64,000 nucleotides of DNA from Phaeobacter sp. QD34_24 (GCF_028890115.1 NZ_JARCJD010000016.1:1-64000), one strand, 5' to 3'. Shown: positions 26,115-36,032, counted from the stretch's first letter. Notes: generated from the letters alone by a model not told the origin. Translations and numbers: made by a program.

Positions 26115-26654
26115 TCAGTCGCCCTCGAACTCGCAGAGCACATGGACATCCATCCCCATGTCTTCGAGCTTCTTGCGCCCGCCCAGATCGGGCAGGTCGA
26201 CGACAAAGCTGCAAGAGACGATTTCACCGCCCAGGCGCTCGATCAGCTTGATGCCGGCCCCTGCGGTGCCGCCGGTGGCCAGAAGATCATCGACCACCAG
26301 AACCTTTTCACCGGGCTGGATGGCATCGTCGTGGATCTCGACGATCGCCTCGCCGTATTCCAGCTGGTATTCCTCGCTGATGGTGGTGCCGGGCAGCTTG
26401 CCCTTCTTGCGGATCGGCACGAAACCGACGCTCAGCTGGTGTGCGATGGCGCCGCCCAGGATGAAGCCGCGCGCCTCCAGGCCGACCACCTTGTCGATCT
26501 GCTCGCCCGCATAGGGGTGCAGCATCTGGTCGATGGCCATGCGAAAGCCGCGCGGATCGGCAAAGAGCGTGGTCACATCGCGGAACATGATCCCCTCGTG
26601 CGGGAAATCGACGATGGTGCGGATGTAGTCCTTGACGGCGGTCTTCTTGGGCAT
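26115..26654 (-). CDS. apt: Adenine phosphoribosyltransferase
   Basis: 179-aa purine salvage enzyme: adenine plus PRPP gives AMP. The PRPP-binding motif [17 protein letters not shown] lies at about 126-142. [18 protein letters not shown] near the N terminus and [11 protein letters not shown] are standard. An AGGAG ribosome site precedes the ATG at 26654. It is close to mtnP, whose reaction releases adenine, so both serve methylthioadenosine and adenine recycling, though the LysE-type gene lies between them. Confidence 0.97.
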   Translation of the reverse strand: MPKKTAVKDYIRTIVDFPHEGIMFRDVTTLFADPRGFRMAIDQMLHPYAGEQIDKVVGLEARGFILGGAIAHQLSVGFVPIRKKGKLPGTTISEEYQLEYGEAIVEIHDDAIQPGEKVLVVDDLLATGGTAGAGIKLIERLGGEIVSCSFVVDLPDLGGRKKLEDMGMDVHVLCEFEGD

Positions 26655-26786
26655 GGATGGCTCCTGCTTGCGGGGGCGGTTGGCGTTTGCTCATGGCGTT
26701 TGGATCGCAAAGGCGACCGGGGCCGCTCCGGGGTTTGGCCGAAGCGCGCCCGCCATGCAAGGGAAACCTTGGGGTGTCGTTCGGGA

Positions 26787-27419
26787 TCAGACTGCCGGGC
26801 GCCGCAGCAGGGCGGTGAACAGCCCCATGCCGACCAGGGCCGCCCCGCCTGTACGGGTCAGCGCACGGATCGCGGCAGGTTTCGCGATCCAGTCGCGCAT
26901 GTGCCCGGCCAGCAGCGCATAGGCCAGTGCGTTGAGCGCGGCCAGGGTCACGAAGGTGGCGATCAGGATCGAGAACTGCGGCAAGAGCGGCTCACTTGGG
27001 CGCATGAACTGCGGCACGAAGGCGATGAAGAAGGCGATGGACTTCGGGTTGAGCGCGGTCACCAGCGCCGCATGGCCAAAGACGCCGCGCGTTTCTTCCT
27101 TGGCGGTGCTGTCCAGCACGGTGAGGCCACCGGTGGGGGCGCTACGCCAGAGCTTCACCCCCATCCAGATCAGATAGGCGGCCCCCACCCATTTCAGCAC
27201 CGAAAACAGCGTCGCCGAGGTCAGCACCAGCGCCCCAAGCCCCAGCAGCGAGGCGGTCATGGCGATGAAATCGCCAAGCGCGACGCCAAGTGCGGTCGCC
27301 ACAGCCACCTGTCGGCCACGGGAGAGCGCATAGCTCAGCACCAAGAGGATGGTGGGGCCGGGGATCAGCAGCAGCGCCACGGATGCGGCCACAAAGGCAA
27401 GCCAGAGGTTCAGATCCAT
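26787..27419 (-). CDS. LysE family amino-acid exporter
   Basis: 210-aa membrane protein with about six helices of the LysE/RhtB family, which exports amino acids such as lysine, threonine or homoserine. The signature PGPTILLVLSYALSRGRQVAVATALGVA at about 21-48 (PGP... loop) and LNPKSIAFFIAFVPQF near the middle are diagnostic. It lies between apt and mtnP on the same strand with short gaps, and may be part of that transcript. The substrate is not decided by sequence. Confidence 0.9.
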   Translation of the reverse strand: MDLNLWLAFVAASVALLLIPGPTILLVLSYALSRGRQVAVATALGVALGDFIAMTASLLGLGALVLTSATLFSVLKWVGAAYLIWMGVKLWRSAPTGGLTVLDSTAKEETRGVFGHAALVTALNPKSIAFFIAFVPQFMRPSEPLLPQFSILIATFVTLAALNALAYALLAGHMRDWIAKPAAIRALTRTGGAALVGMGLFTALLRRPAV

Positions 27420-27458
27420 CGTCGTCTCCTGTGTTGTTCGGGGGCCTTGACCTCAGGG

Positions 27459-28352
<894 letters not shown>

Positions 28353-28366
28353 CTCTGGGTCTCCCG

Positions 28367-28386
28367 CTGGAATACTGACTGGAATA
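28367..28386. promoter_or_regulatory. Direct repeats upstream of mtnP
   Basis: CTGGAATA occurs at 28367-28374 and 28379-28386, 12 bases apart, just upstream of the mtnP start. Regular spacing on about one helical turn suggests a binding site, but nothing identifies the protein. The remainder of the mtnP/sulP divergent gap up to 28618 is GC-rich without a clear structure. Confidence 0.3.
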
Positions 28387-28618
28387 TTGGCGTTGCCTTG
28401 TTGTGCCGCCGGGCCGATGCGTTGGCAAGAGGGGCATCCTGTTGACGCGGTCATTGCAGGCCGATGGTTTTCGCGGCGATGCCCCCATAGGCGATGGGCA
28501 AACTGCGGGCAGGGAAAAGGGCAACACGGCGGAGAAGGCCCGCAAACCTTGTGTCACGGGGCGATTTGGTCTAGGGGCGGGTCAGCACAGTGACCTCCTC
28601 CAATCACAGGTATTCTTG

Positions 28619-30262
28619 ATGAAACGCGCCGCCATGGCCCTTTTGGCCAATCGTATCTCTCCGCCCAACCTTTCGATCATGCAGGACGAGGGCTGGTCCG
28701 TGGGCCGGGTGCGGACCGAGCTTCTATCGGGGCTGACCGTGGCGCTCGCCCTGGTGCCCGAGGCGGTGGCCTTTGCCTTTGTCGCGGGCGTGCACCCGCT
28801 GGTCGGCCTTTATGCGGCCTTCATGGTCGGTCTGATCACGGCGGTGATCGGCGGGCGGCCCGGCATGATCTCTGGCGCCACGGGGGCGCTGGCGGTGGTG
28901 ATGGTGGCTCTGGTGGCCGAGCATGGAGTCGAATACCTCTTTGCCACGGTAATCCTTATGGGGATCCTGCAGGTCATTGCCGGGGTGATGCATTGGGGCA
29001 AGTTCATCCGCCTGGTGCCGCATCCGGTGATGCTGGGTTTCGTGAACGGTCTGGCCATCGTGATCTTCCTGGCGCAGCTGACGCAGTTCAAGGTGCCGGG
29101 CACGGGCGGGGCCGAATGGCTGAGCGGCATGTCCTTGTACCTGATGCTGGGTCTTGTGGGTCTGACCATGCTAATCATCTGGGGCACGCCGAAGATCACC
29201 AGCGTCATCCCGGCGCCGCTGGCGGGGATCGGTATCGTGGCGATCCTGGTGATTGCGCTCGGCCTTGATGTGCCGCGCGTCGGCGACATGGCCTCGATCG
29301 AGGGCGGCCTGCCGAGTTTCCACAACCCCTTCGGCACCGGCGAGGGGCTATATGGCACCATGCTGGCGCCCTTCACCTTCGAGACCTTCCAGATCATCCT
29401 GCCCTATGCGGTGATCCTGGCCGCCATCGGGTTGATCGAAAGCCTGCTGACCTTGAACCTGGTGGGAGAGATCACCGGCAAGCGCGGCGGTGCCAGCCAG
29501 GAGTGTATCGCGCAAGGCACGTCCAATATCGTGACCGGCTTCTTTGGCGGCATGGGCGGCTGCGCCATGATCGGCCAGTCGATGATCAACGTGAAATCGG
29601 GGGGGCGCACCCGCATCGCCGGGATCGCCGCCGCGCTGTTCCTGCTGCTGTTCATCGTCGTGGCCTCGCCGCTGATCGAACAGATCCCGCTGGCCGCCCT
29701 GGTGGGCGTGATGTTCATGGTGGTGATCGGCACCTTTGCCTGGAACAGCTTCAAGGTGATGACCAAGGTGCCGCTGACGGATGCCTTTGTGATCGTGCTG
29801 GTGACCGTTGTGACCGTGATGAGCGACCTTGCCGTTGCCGTGGTCGTCGGTGTCATTGTTTCGGCGCTGGCCTATGCCTGGAACAACGCCCGCCGCATCC
29901 ACGCGCGCACCCGCGATTCTGTCAGCGACAAGGGCGCCAAGGTCTATGAGATCGAGGGACCGCTGTTCTTTGGCTCCACCGACGGGTTTATCGAGCTGTT
30001 CGATGTGGCGGGCGACCCCGACCGCGTGATCGTCGATTTCGCCAACAGCCGCGTGGTGGACCAATCCGCCCTGCAGGCGATCGAGGCGCTGGCGGCCAAA
30101 TATGAGGAGGCGGGCAAGACCATCGTGTTGCGTCACCTCAGCCGCGATTGTCACCAGCTTCTGTCCAAGGCGGGTCACCTGATGGTCGATAGTGATGATG
30201 ACCCGGAATACGCATTGGCGGTGGATTATTCGGTCAAGACGGGGGTTTTGGGCGGGCACTGA
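28619..30262 (+). CDS. SulP family anion transporter with STAS domain
   Basis: 547 aa. SulP transporters carry sulfate, bicarbonate or other anions. The membrane part (about 30-430) shows GLTVALALVPEAVAFAFVAG (the SulP signature), HPLVGLYAAFMVGLITAVIG and GGMGGCAMIGQSMINVKSGG, with 10-14 helices. The C-terminal STAS domain (about 440-540) includes VIVDFANSRVVDQSALQAIE. I chose the ATG at 28619 (MKRAAMALLAN); ATG 28634 is also possible. It is a single gene, divergent from mtnP and closed by a strong terminator. Confidence 0.92.
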   Translation: MKRAAMALLANRISPPNLSIMQDEGWSVGRVRTELLSGLTVALALVPEAVAFAFVAGVHPLVGLYAAFMVGLITAVIGGRPGMISGATGALAVVMVALVAEHGVEYLFATVILMGILQVIAGVMHWGKFIRLVPHPVMLGFVNGLAIVIFLAQLTQFKVPGTGGAEWLSGMSLYLMLGLVGLTMLIIWGTPKITSVIPAPLAGIGIVAILVIALGLDVPRVGDMASIEGGLPSFHNPFGTGEGLYGTMLAPFTFETFQIILPYAVILAAIGLIESLLTLNLVGEITGKRGGASQECIAQGTSNIVTGFFGGMGGCAMIGQSMINVKSGGRTRIAGIAAALFLLLFIVVASPLIEQIPLAALVGVMFMVVIGTFAWNSFKVMTKVPLTDAFVIVLVTVVTVMSDLAVAVVVGVIVSALAYAWNNARRIHARTRDSVSDKGAKVYEIEGPLFFGSTDGFIELFDVAGDPDRVIVDFANSRVVDQSALQAIEALAAKYEEAGKTIVLRHLSRDCHQLLSKAGHLMVDSDDDPEYALAVDYSVKTGVLGGH

Positions 30263-30284
30263 GTGCAGCCATAGTTCTGTATCG

Positions 30285-30314
30285 AGGGCCTGTGGATGCA
30301 GATCCACAGGCCCT
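30285..30314. terminator. Strong bidirectional hairpin terminator
   Basis: A perfect 13-bp stem (AGGGCCTGTGGAT and its complement) with a GCAG loop, followed by TTGTTATT. It lies after the SulP gene and before the convergent acetyltransferase. The remaining bases to 30537 show no gene. Confidence 0.85.
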
Positions 30315-30537
30315 TGTTATTGGAAGATCATCTCGGGCTCACCAAAGCAGCAGCATCAGATCCCCCCTCGCGCTGCCCGTCTGGCACAAGGCCTGCCCGG
30401 CGTGACAAGCAAAATGGCCGTATCCACGCCCCCTGATATGGGGCGCGGAGCCTCGGCAATTTGGCTTGCACTTGACCCGGCCTTGCGCCCTTGGGTCTGC
30501 GTCGAGGGTGGCTCCGAAGCAGCAGCTTGGGCGCGGC

Positions 30538-31179
30538 TCAGTCCGGGGCGAGGCTTTCGAGCATGTCGAGATCGCCAGAGGTCAGCGCAGGTTCGGCGCG
30601 CAGGATCAGGTCGACCGGCCAGTCCCACCATTTCAGCGCCAGCAGCCGCGCGATCTGGGGCTTGGAAAAGCGGAACCGTTCGGCGCGACCCGGATTGCCG
30701 GTGACGATGCCATAGGCGGGCACCGTGCCACGCACCACGGCGCCCGCGCCGATGATGGCGCCATCGCCGATGCGGGCACCAGGCAGGATCATTGCGCCAT
30801 AGCCGATCCAGACATCGTTGCCGATCACCGTATCGCGGGTATCGGGCTGAAACCCGGCCATCTGATCAGGATCAAAGACCGGGAAGGGGTAGCAGGAGAG
30901 CCCCTCCTGCCCGTGATTGGCCGAAGAGGTGATGAAGCGTGCGCCATGGGCGATCTGGCAGAAGCGCCCGATCACAAGCCTCTCGCGCGCGCCGGGAAAT
31001 AGATAGGGCGCCAGATGCGCTGCCCAGTCCTGTGGTGGGTCGAAATCCGAGGCATAGCTGTAGGCGCCGACTTGAAAGTTCGGATGGTCCACCGCCTGTT
31101 TCAGCATCACGGTGCCCGCGTGGGGGCTGCCGTCGGGCAGGATGATCGGGTGGCGCAGGCCGGGATCGGGCAGGGGCAT
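30538..31179 (-). CDS. Hexapeptide acetyltransferase, CatB (xenobiotic acetyltransferase) type
   Basis: 213-aa left-handed beta-helix acetyltransferase. Its type B chloramphenicol acetyltransferase-like features are NHGQEGLSCYPFPVFD (the expected catalytic His lies in this region), DTVIGNDVWIGYGAMILPG, GDGAIIGAGAVVRGTVPAYG and the IVTGNPGRAERFRF segment with the C-terminal WWDWPVD. Family members acetylate antibiotics or, more often in environmental strains, sugars or unknown hydroxyl compounds. A resistance role is therefore not implied. It is followed on the same strand by a convergent terminator; the flavin reductase gene lies just upstream, 12 bases away. Confidence 0.88.
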   Translation of the reverse strand: MPLPDPGLRHPIILPDGSPHAGTVMLKQAVDHPNFQVGAYSYASDFDPPQDWAAHLAPYLFPGARERLVIGRFCQIAHGARFITSSANHGQEGLSCYPFPVFDPDQMAGFQPDTRDTVIGNDVWIGYGAMILPGARIGDGAIIGAGAVVRGTVPAYGIVTGNPGRAERFRFSKPQIARLLALKWWDWPVDLILRAEPALTSGDLDMLESLAPD

Positions 31180-31191
31180 GGTCCAGTCGCC

Positions 31192-31797
31192 TCAATCGTC
31201 GGGGCGCGCCAGCGAGAAGACCTCTGTCACGCGGGAGTAATCGCGGTAGCCAAGGCGCGCGAGCGGCTCGAAGGTGGTGACATCGAACAGCCCGTCCTTC
31301 AGGCAATCGTCGCGCAGGTGCACGCCGGTCACCTCGCCAAAGGCGACGCGGTTGGAGACGCCGGGCAGGTCGACGATCTTGGTGAGCTTGCATTCCAGCG
31401 CCGCAGGGGCATCTGCAATCCGGGCGCAGTTGATGGTCTCGCATTCAACCGCTGTGAGGCCCGCATGAGCGAACTCATCCACCTCTTTGCCCAGGGTCTG
31501 CGAGCTGGCGTTCATCGCATCGCGCATGGCGTAGGCGACGATATTGACGCAGAAGACGCCGGTTTCCTCGATATTGGCCATGCTGTCCTTGGTGTTCGCC
31601 TGGTCGTCCTTGCTGCCTGTCGAGGCGAACATCACCTGGGGCGGTGTGTAGGCGACGCCGTTGAAGAAGGAATAGGGCGCCAGGTTGTTCACGCCGTCGC
31701 CCGAGCGGGACGAGATCCAGCCGATCGGGCGCGGGGTGATCACAGCGTTGAACGGGTTGTGGGGCAGGCCGTGGCCGTCTTCGGGGCGGTAGAACAT
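31192..31797 (-). CDS. Flavin reductase family protein
   Basis: 201-aa FMN-binding split-barrel protein of the flavin reductase/DIM6 type. FNAVITPRPIGWISSRSGDG at the N terminus and NLAPYSFFNGVAYTPPQVMF are the usual flavin-contact segments. Reading from the TTG at 31821 is possible, but the ATG at 31797 has a GGAG site at proper spacing, while the ATG at 31803 directly abuts it. It may provide reduced flavin to an unknown oxygenase. It shares its upstream region with a divergent GNAT gene and runs into the hexapeptide acetyltransferase gene 12 bases after its stop. Confidence 0.9.
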   Translation of the reverse strand: MFYRPEDGHGLPHNPFNAVITPRPIGWISSRSGDGVNNLAPYSFFNGVAYTPPQVMFASTGSKDDQANTKDSMANIEETGVFCVNIVAYAMRDAMNASSQTLGKEVDEFAHAGLTAVECETINCARIADAPAALECKLTKIVDLPGVSNRVAFGEVTGVHLRDDCLKDGLFDVTTFEPLARLGYRDYSRVTEVFSLARPDD

Positions 31798-31886
31798 GCG
31801 CATCTCCAAGTGTTTGCTCAATGCTTAGGCCCGTGTTAGGGCGATTTCCACCCCTCTTGGGACGATTTCGCGGAGGCGTGAGTGGC

Positions 31887-32384
31887 GTGATCGAATTGAA
31901 ACCGGAGCAGCCCGACGACCGCTGGGAGGTCGAGGCCCTATACGATCTGTGCTTTGCGCCGGGGCGCGAGGCGCTGTCCTCCTATCGTTTGCGCGATGGG
32001 GTGGCGCCGGTTTCGGGATTGAGCCTGGTGGCGCGGGATGAGCAGGGCATCCTGGCCGGTGCAATCCGGTTCTGGCCGGTGCATGTCGGGGCGGCGGATG
32101 CGCTATTGCTGGGGCCGGTTGCGGTACACCCCACGCATCAGGGCGAGGGGCTGGGGGGCTCGCTGATCCGCGACAGCCTGGCGCGGGCGGTCGAGAGCGG
32201 CTGGAAGCGGGTCATGCTGGTGGGCGATGCGCCCTATTACAGCCGGTTCGGGTTTGAAAAACTGGCAGGCGTCGTGATGCCGCCGCCGACCAACCCCGAA
32301 CGGGTGCTTGGCCTGGCCCTGTCAGAAGGGGGCTGGGATGGTATCCGTGGGGATGTGACCCGATGGCACCGCAATTGTGCGTGA
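31887..32384 (+). CDS. GNAT N-acetyltransferase
   Basis: 165 aa. The acetyl-CoA site is GPVAVHPTHQGEGLGGSLI, followed by MLVGDAPYYSRFGFEKL, a pattern seen in YhbS-like acetyltransferases. I chose the GTG at 31887 (ten bases after GGAGG), which gives MIELKPEQPDDRWEVEALYD; an ATG at 31821 opens the same frame but overlaps the control region of the divergent flavin reductase. The substrate is unknown. Confidence 0.85.
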   Translation: MIELKPEQPDDRWEVEALYDLCFAPGREALSSYRLRDGVAPVSGLSLVARDEQGILAGAIRFWPVHVGAADALLLGPVAVHPTHQGEGLGGSLIRDSLARAVESGWKRVMLVGDAPYYSRFGFEKLAGVVMPPPTNPERVLGLALSEGGWDGIRGDVTRWHRNCA

Positions 32385-32446
32385 ATGTGCAAAGCCCGCT
32401 TCAATAGCGCCCCGGTTATCTGCTATCACAGGGTCAGGAAGGGGCG

Positions 32447-32953
32447 ATGCCCCGCACATCAGGTGTTGACCCATTGAACCAATCGGCGCTCTCTGCTGTC
32501 TCAAAGACGCAGACGGATACCGCGACACAGGTCGCAGCCCTGTGTTTTCGCATCACCAGGACCGGAAAGCCGCGGATCCTGATGATCACCTCGCGTGGAA
32601 CCGGGCGCTGGATCCTGCCCAAGGGCTGGCCCATCCCGGGACGCAGCCTGGCCCAATCCGCCGCGATCGAGGCTTGGGAAGAGGCGGGCGCGCGGGGCGT
32701 GCCGCTGGATCAGTGCCTGGGCGAATACGCCTATGAAAAGTGGCGGCGTGAATTGACACCTCTGCCCTGTGTGGTGCGTGTCTATCCGGTGCTTGTCACC
32801 GGGTTGCAGGACAATTTCCCGGAGCAGGCGGAACGGCAACGGGCCTGGAAGTCCCCGCGCAAGGCCGCCGCGCTGGTGCAGGAAAAGGGATTGCAGGGGA
32901 TTTTGGCCGGGTTCGATCCGCTGACACTTGGCTCGGATCTTTTCAACTCTTGA
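32447..32953 (+). CDS. Nudix hydrolase
   Basis: 168-aa Nudix protein. The Nudix box runs from Gly60 to about 82 (GWPIPGRSLA, then AIEAWEEAGA). The metal-binding EAWEE core (75-79) is intact, but the Glu expected at position 66 is Arg and the usual Arg at 74 is Ile. The LPKGWP start resembles diphosphoinositol-polyphosphate-type Nudix enzymes. It likely removes a nucleoside diphosphate or polyphosphate derivative. A DUF1178 gene follows 50 bases downstream. Confidence 0.85.
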   Translation: MPRTSGVDPLNQSALSAVSKTQTDTATQVAALCFRITRTGKPRILMITSRGTGRWILPKGWPIPGRSLAQSAAIEAWEEAGARGVPLDQCLGEYAYEKWRRELTPLPCVVRVYPVLVTGLQDNFPEQAERQRAWKSPRKAAALVQEKGLQGILAGFDPLTLGSDLFNS

Positions 32954-33003
32954 AGTTTGGGCACCGCAACACCTATTGGGCAGGAGCAGCAACGGGATAA
33001 CAG

Positions 33004-33504
33004 ATGATACGTTACAGCCTGAAATGCGCCGAAGGCCACAGCTTTGACAGCTGGTTCCAGTCCGCCGCCGCCTATGACAAATTGGCCGTCGCCGGGCTGG
33101 TCTCCTGTGCGGTCTGTGGCTCGGAGAAGGTGGAAAAGGCCATCATGGCGCCGCGCGTGCGCCCCGGCCGCAAGGCGGTCTCCTCGGTCGGCGAGGCCGA
33201 GAGCCCAGATGCGGCGCAGCCCTCGGACAGCCACGAACCGGCGGCCCCGGCCCAGACGCAAGGCGCCCTGAGCGCGCCGGCCAGCGAAATGGAAAAGGCG
33301 ATCCAGGAGCTGCGCAAGAAGGTCGAGGAGAACTCCGACTACGTGGGCAAGGATTTTGTATCGCAGGCACGGGCGATGCATCTGGGCGATGCCCCGGCCC
33401 GTGCGATCCATGGCGAGGCGCGCCCGGAAGAGGCCAAATCGCTGATTGAAGACGGGGTGCCGGTGCTGCCTTTGCCGTTCGGCCCCGCGCGAAAGACGAA
33501 TTGA
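33004..33504 (+). CDS. DUF1178 family protein with zinc-ribbon-like Cys
   Basis: 166-aa protein of unknown function. The N-terminal MIRYSLKCAEGHSFDSWFQS and SCAVCGSEKVEKAIMAPRVR form a two-pair Cys cluster (Cys8 with Cys36/Cys39 and a histidine in GH), like a small zinc ribbon. The middle (about 60-100) is an Ala/Pro/Ser-rich linker, and a helix with ELRKKVEENSDYVGKDFV ends the domain. DUF1178 proteins are common in alpha- and betaproteobacteria and often lie near Nudix or nitrilase genes. It lies between the Nudix gene and an SDR gene. Confidence 0.9.
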   Translation: MIRYSLKCAEGHSFDSWFQSAAAYDKLAVAGLVSCAVCGSEKVEKAIMAPRVRPGRKAVSSVGEAESPDAAQPSDSHEPAAPAQTQGALSAPASEMEKAIQELRKKVEENSDYVGKDFVSQARAMHLGDAPARAIHGEARPEEAKSLIEDGVPVLPLPFGPARKTN

Positions 33505-33516
33505 AGGAATCCATCC

Positions 33517-34158
33517 ATGCATGCAGTTGTCACCGGGGCAAGCCGGGGTATCGGGCGGGAGTTGGTCACGCGGCTGACGCAAGCCGGGCATGAGGTCACC
33601 GGCACCTCCCGCGATCATTCCTCCGGCGTGCGGCTGGATGTCTGCGATCCCGGTCAGCAGGCGCGTTTTGCCGCGCAGCTTGGCGACAAGCCGATCGATC
33701 TTCTGGTCTGCAATGCCGGTGTCTACCTCGACAAGGGGATGGCCCTGGAGGAATACACCGCCGAGGTTTGGGCCAAGAGCCTGGCGGTCAATGTCACCGG
33801 CGTATTCCTGACGGTACAGGCGCTGTTGCCGAACCTGCGTCTGTCCAAGGTGCCGAAGATCGCGATCATCTCCTCGCAGATGGCGAGCCATGCCCGCGCC
33901 CCGGGGGGCAGCTATGCCTATCGCGCCTCCAAGGCGGCGGCGCTCAATATCGGGCGCAACCTGGCCAGTGACCTGCGGCCCGAGGGCATCGCGGTCGGGA
34001 TCTACCACCCCGGCTGGGTGCGCACCGACATGGGCGGCAGCGAAGGCGAGATTTCGGTTGAGGAGTCCGTGACCGGTCTCCTGCATGAATTCGATGTGCT
34101 GGATATCGAAACCACCGGGTGTTTCCATACCTGGGATGGGCGTATCCACGCCTTCTGA
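33517..34158 (+). CDS. Short-chain dehydrogenase/reductase (SDR)
   Basis: 213-aa NAD(P)-dependent oxidoreductase. The cofactor motif TGASRGIG is at 6-13, the NAG motif in LLVCNAGVYL, and the catalytic YAYRASK segment gives Tyr and Lys. IISSQMAS supplies the Ser. It is rather short, as in the C-factor/CsgA-like SDRs. The substrate is unknown. It starts 13 bases after the DUF1178 gene and ends just before a perfect 30-base palindromic terminator. Confidence 0.9.
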   Translation: MHAVVTGASRGIGRELVTRLTQAGHEVTGTSRDHSSGVRLDVCDPGQQARFAAQLGDKPIDLLVCNAGVYLDKGMALEEYTAEVWAKSLAVNVTGVFLTVQALLPNLRLSKVPKIAIISSQMASHARAPGGSYAYRASKAAALNIGRNLASDLRPEGIAVGIYHPGWVRTDMGGSEGEISVEESVTGLLHEFDVLDIETTGCFHTWDGRIHAF

Positions 34159-34187
34159 GGCGCTTTTGTCTCAGACTGCCAAAGGAC

Positions 34188-34217
34188 AAAGGCCGGAGCA
34201 GATCTGCTCCGGCCTTT
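34188..34217. terminator. Perfectly palindromic terminator
   Basis: A 30-base perfect palindrome around an AGATCT centre (AAAGGCCGGAGCAG and its exact complement), ending in TTT on both strands. It lies between the SDR gene and the convergent SPOR-domain gene. Confidence 0.85.
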
Positions 34218-34274
34218 CTTGATGGTCAGGGGTGGCATGCCAGAGGACGGCATGCAAAGGGAGGGCGGCGGCCC

Positions 34275-36032
34275 TCAGTCCCAGCAGCTGACCAGGACGG
34301 TCATGCCGGTGGCATGGCGCACCAGGGCTTCGTTCGAGAGCGCGCTGCCATCCCCCGCCTGTTCGGAAGCCTTGACGCCTGCCGCGAGCAGGGCTTCGCG
34401 CAGGGTCGCGGCGGAGAGGCCAAAGCTGACGCCCTCGGGCAGGACGCGCCCCTGGATCTGATGCGGCAGCAGCATGCCCAGTACCGCGCCAGAGGCATCC
34501 AGGACCGGCCCGCCGACATCGCCCGGCTGGGCGCTCAGATCCAGGCGGATGACGCCGCTGTCGCCATCCAGGCTCTTGAGGTCAGCCAGGGTGCCAAAGG
34601 TCAGGCTGGGAGCGCCCAGGACCCCTTCGTAGGAAAAGCCCGAAGCGGCGACGTCGGATTTCAGACGCGGGGATTGGGTGATGAAGCCGGCCACGGCGAT
34701 GGGGGCCAGCTTATCGACGGGCTCGAGGATCGCCAGGCCGGTTGCCGGGTCATTGACCGCAACCGTGGCCTGATACCCGTGATCGAGGGTAATCCGGCTG
34801 CAGCCCGCGACCACATCCGAGGTGGTCACGACGGCGCCGTTCTGTCCCACGAAGAAGCCCGAGCGCGACAGGCGCGGTTTGCGTACCTCGAGACCGGCCA
34901 GCAAATCCACGCTCTGTGCCAGATCGCTGCCCGCGGCATCGTCCAATACCCCGTCGATCCGGGTGAAACTGTCCTGCATCGCGGCCAGAACACGGGCGCG
35001 GCGGGCATCGTCCCCAGCGGGCCAGATCAGGGTAAAGCCCTTGATCTCGCCGTTTTTCAGGCTGGCTTCGGTGTGGGAGACGATCCGGCCATTGCGTCCT
35101 TCGATGGTGAAACTGTCGCTGCCGCGTTCACGCGGGCCCTCCAGCGGGACGACTTCCAGCGTCTGCATGATGTCATAAAGGCCGAACAGGGTGTTCTTGT
35201 CGCCGCGCTGGCTGATCAAGAGCACGCGCACTCCAAGGTCGCCACTGCTGTCATATTGGGCAAAGGGCGATTCATAGCGGGCAAAGGCAACTTCGCCAGC
35301 GGGAATTTGCATGGTAATGCCCGCACCGGTATCCATGACCTCGGCCATGCCGACGGAAATCAGCGGCGCATTGTAATCGTCGAGCAGCAGCTTGCGCTGG
35401 GCGGTGGTCAGAACGCCGGTGGGCTCAAACCCCTTGTAGACCTGCCAGTCGGACATGGATTGGCGGGTGCCCCGGCCAAAGGAGCCATCGATGGCCGCGG
35501 TGTAGAAACCGGCGGCCTTGAGGGCGACTTGCAGCTCCATTTTCTCGTCGCGGGACAGGGCCTGTTCGCTGCGGCGCGCCTGTGCGGGCGTCTCATCCGG
35601 GAGGGTCACCTGCGGTTGCGGTGCGCTGACGGCGGGGTCTGCGGCCTGCGCCGTGACCGGGGCCACCGCCGTTGCCTGATCGCGCGCACCAACCGGGTAG
35701 AACTGGTTGCGCAGATTGGCCTGGAAGGCGATGAAACTGTCGCGCGGGATCTGTCTTTCGGTGCGGTAGACCTGCAGGACCCGTTCCGCATCGGCGCGCG
35801 AATAGGGGCCGAGCACGATACCGTACCATCCTGCGCCAAGGGTGAACCCGGCCACATCCGGCAGGCGGGCGGCATAGGACTGTGCTTCCTGTTGGGCCTC
35901 GGCAAGCGAGGGGCGCGCGGCGATCTGAATCCAGACGCTTTCCTGACCGGCCTGTTGCGCCTGCGCCGGGGCAACCAGATAAAATGCAATTGTATTGAGC
36001 GCCAGCAGCAGGGCGGTGAGTATTCTTTTCAT
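34275..36032 (-). CDS. Exported SPOR / peptidoglycan-binding / trypsin-like pseudo-protease
   Basis: 585-aa envelope protein. In order: signal peptide (1-26, LLLALNTIAFYLVAPAQA), a SPOR-like region (about 33-100, QIAARPSLAEAQQEAQ...GIVLGPYSRADAERVL), a proline-rich linker, a PG_binding_1 domain (about 160-220, ALKAAGFYTAAIDGSFGRGT), a central region, and a C-terminal trypsin-like domain (about 385-545). The triad looks lost: VVTTSDVVAG has Asp406 at the usual His position, PATGLAIL has Gly432 at the Asp position, and GDVGGP has Val506 where GDSGGP has Ser. It may bind septal or denuded peptidoglycan and act as a scaffold or inhibitor. It is divergent from glyQ. Confidence 0.85.
   Translation of the reverse strand: MKRILTALLLALNTIAFYLVAPAQAQQAGQESVWIQIAARPSLAEAQQEAQSYAARLPDVAGFTLGAGWYGIVLGPYSRADAERVLQVYRTERQIPRDSFIAFQANLRNQFYPVGARDQATAVAPVTAQAADPAVSAPQPQVTLPDETPAQARRSEQALSRDEKMELQVALKAAGFYTAAIDGSFGRGTRQSMSDWQVYKGFEPTGVLTTAQRKLLLDDYNAPLISVGMAEVMDTGAGITMQIPAGEVAFARYESPFAQYDSSGDLGVRVLLISQRGDKNTLFGLYDIMQTLEVVPLEGPRERGSDSFTIEGRNGRIVSHTEASLKNGEIKGFTLIWPAGDDARRARVLAAMQDSFTRIDGVLDDAAGSDLAQSVDLLAGLEVRKPRLSRSGFFVGQNGAVVTTSDVVAGCSRITLDHGYQATVAVNDPATGLAILEPVDKLAPIAVAGFITQSPRLKSDVAASGFSYEGVLGAPSLTFGTLADLKSLDGDSGVIRLDLSAQPGDVGGPVLDASGAVLGMLLPHQIQGRVLPEGVSFGLSAATLREALLAAGVKASEQAGDGSALSNEALVRHATGMTVLVSCWD

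Noticed and set aside
28387-28618. Possible riboswitch in the mtnP/sulP gap
   Set aside because: It is GC-rich and can fold, but no SAM, cobalamin, glycine or other known aptamer core could be recognised.
30538-31179. Antibiotic resistance gene (chloramphenicol acetyltransferase)
   Set aside because: The CatB-like fold is shared by many acetyltransferases of unknown substrate, and the context shows no resistance or mobile element.
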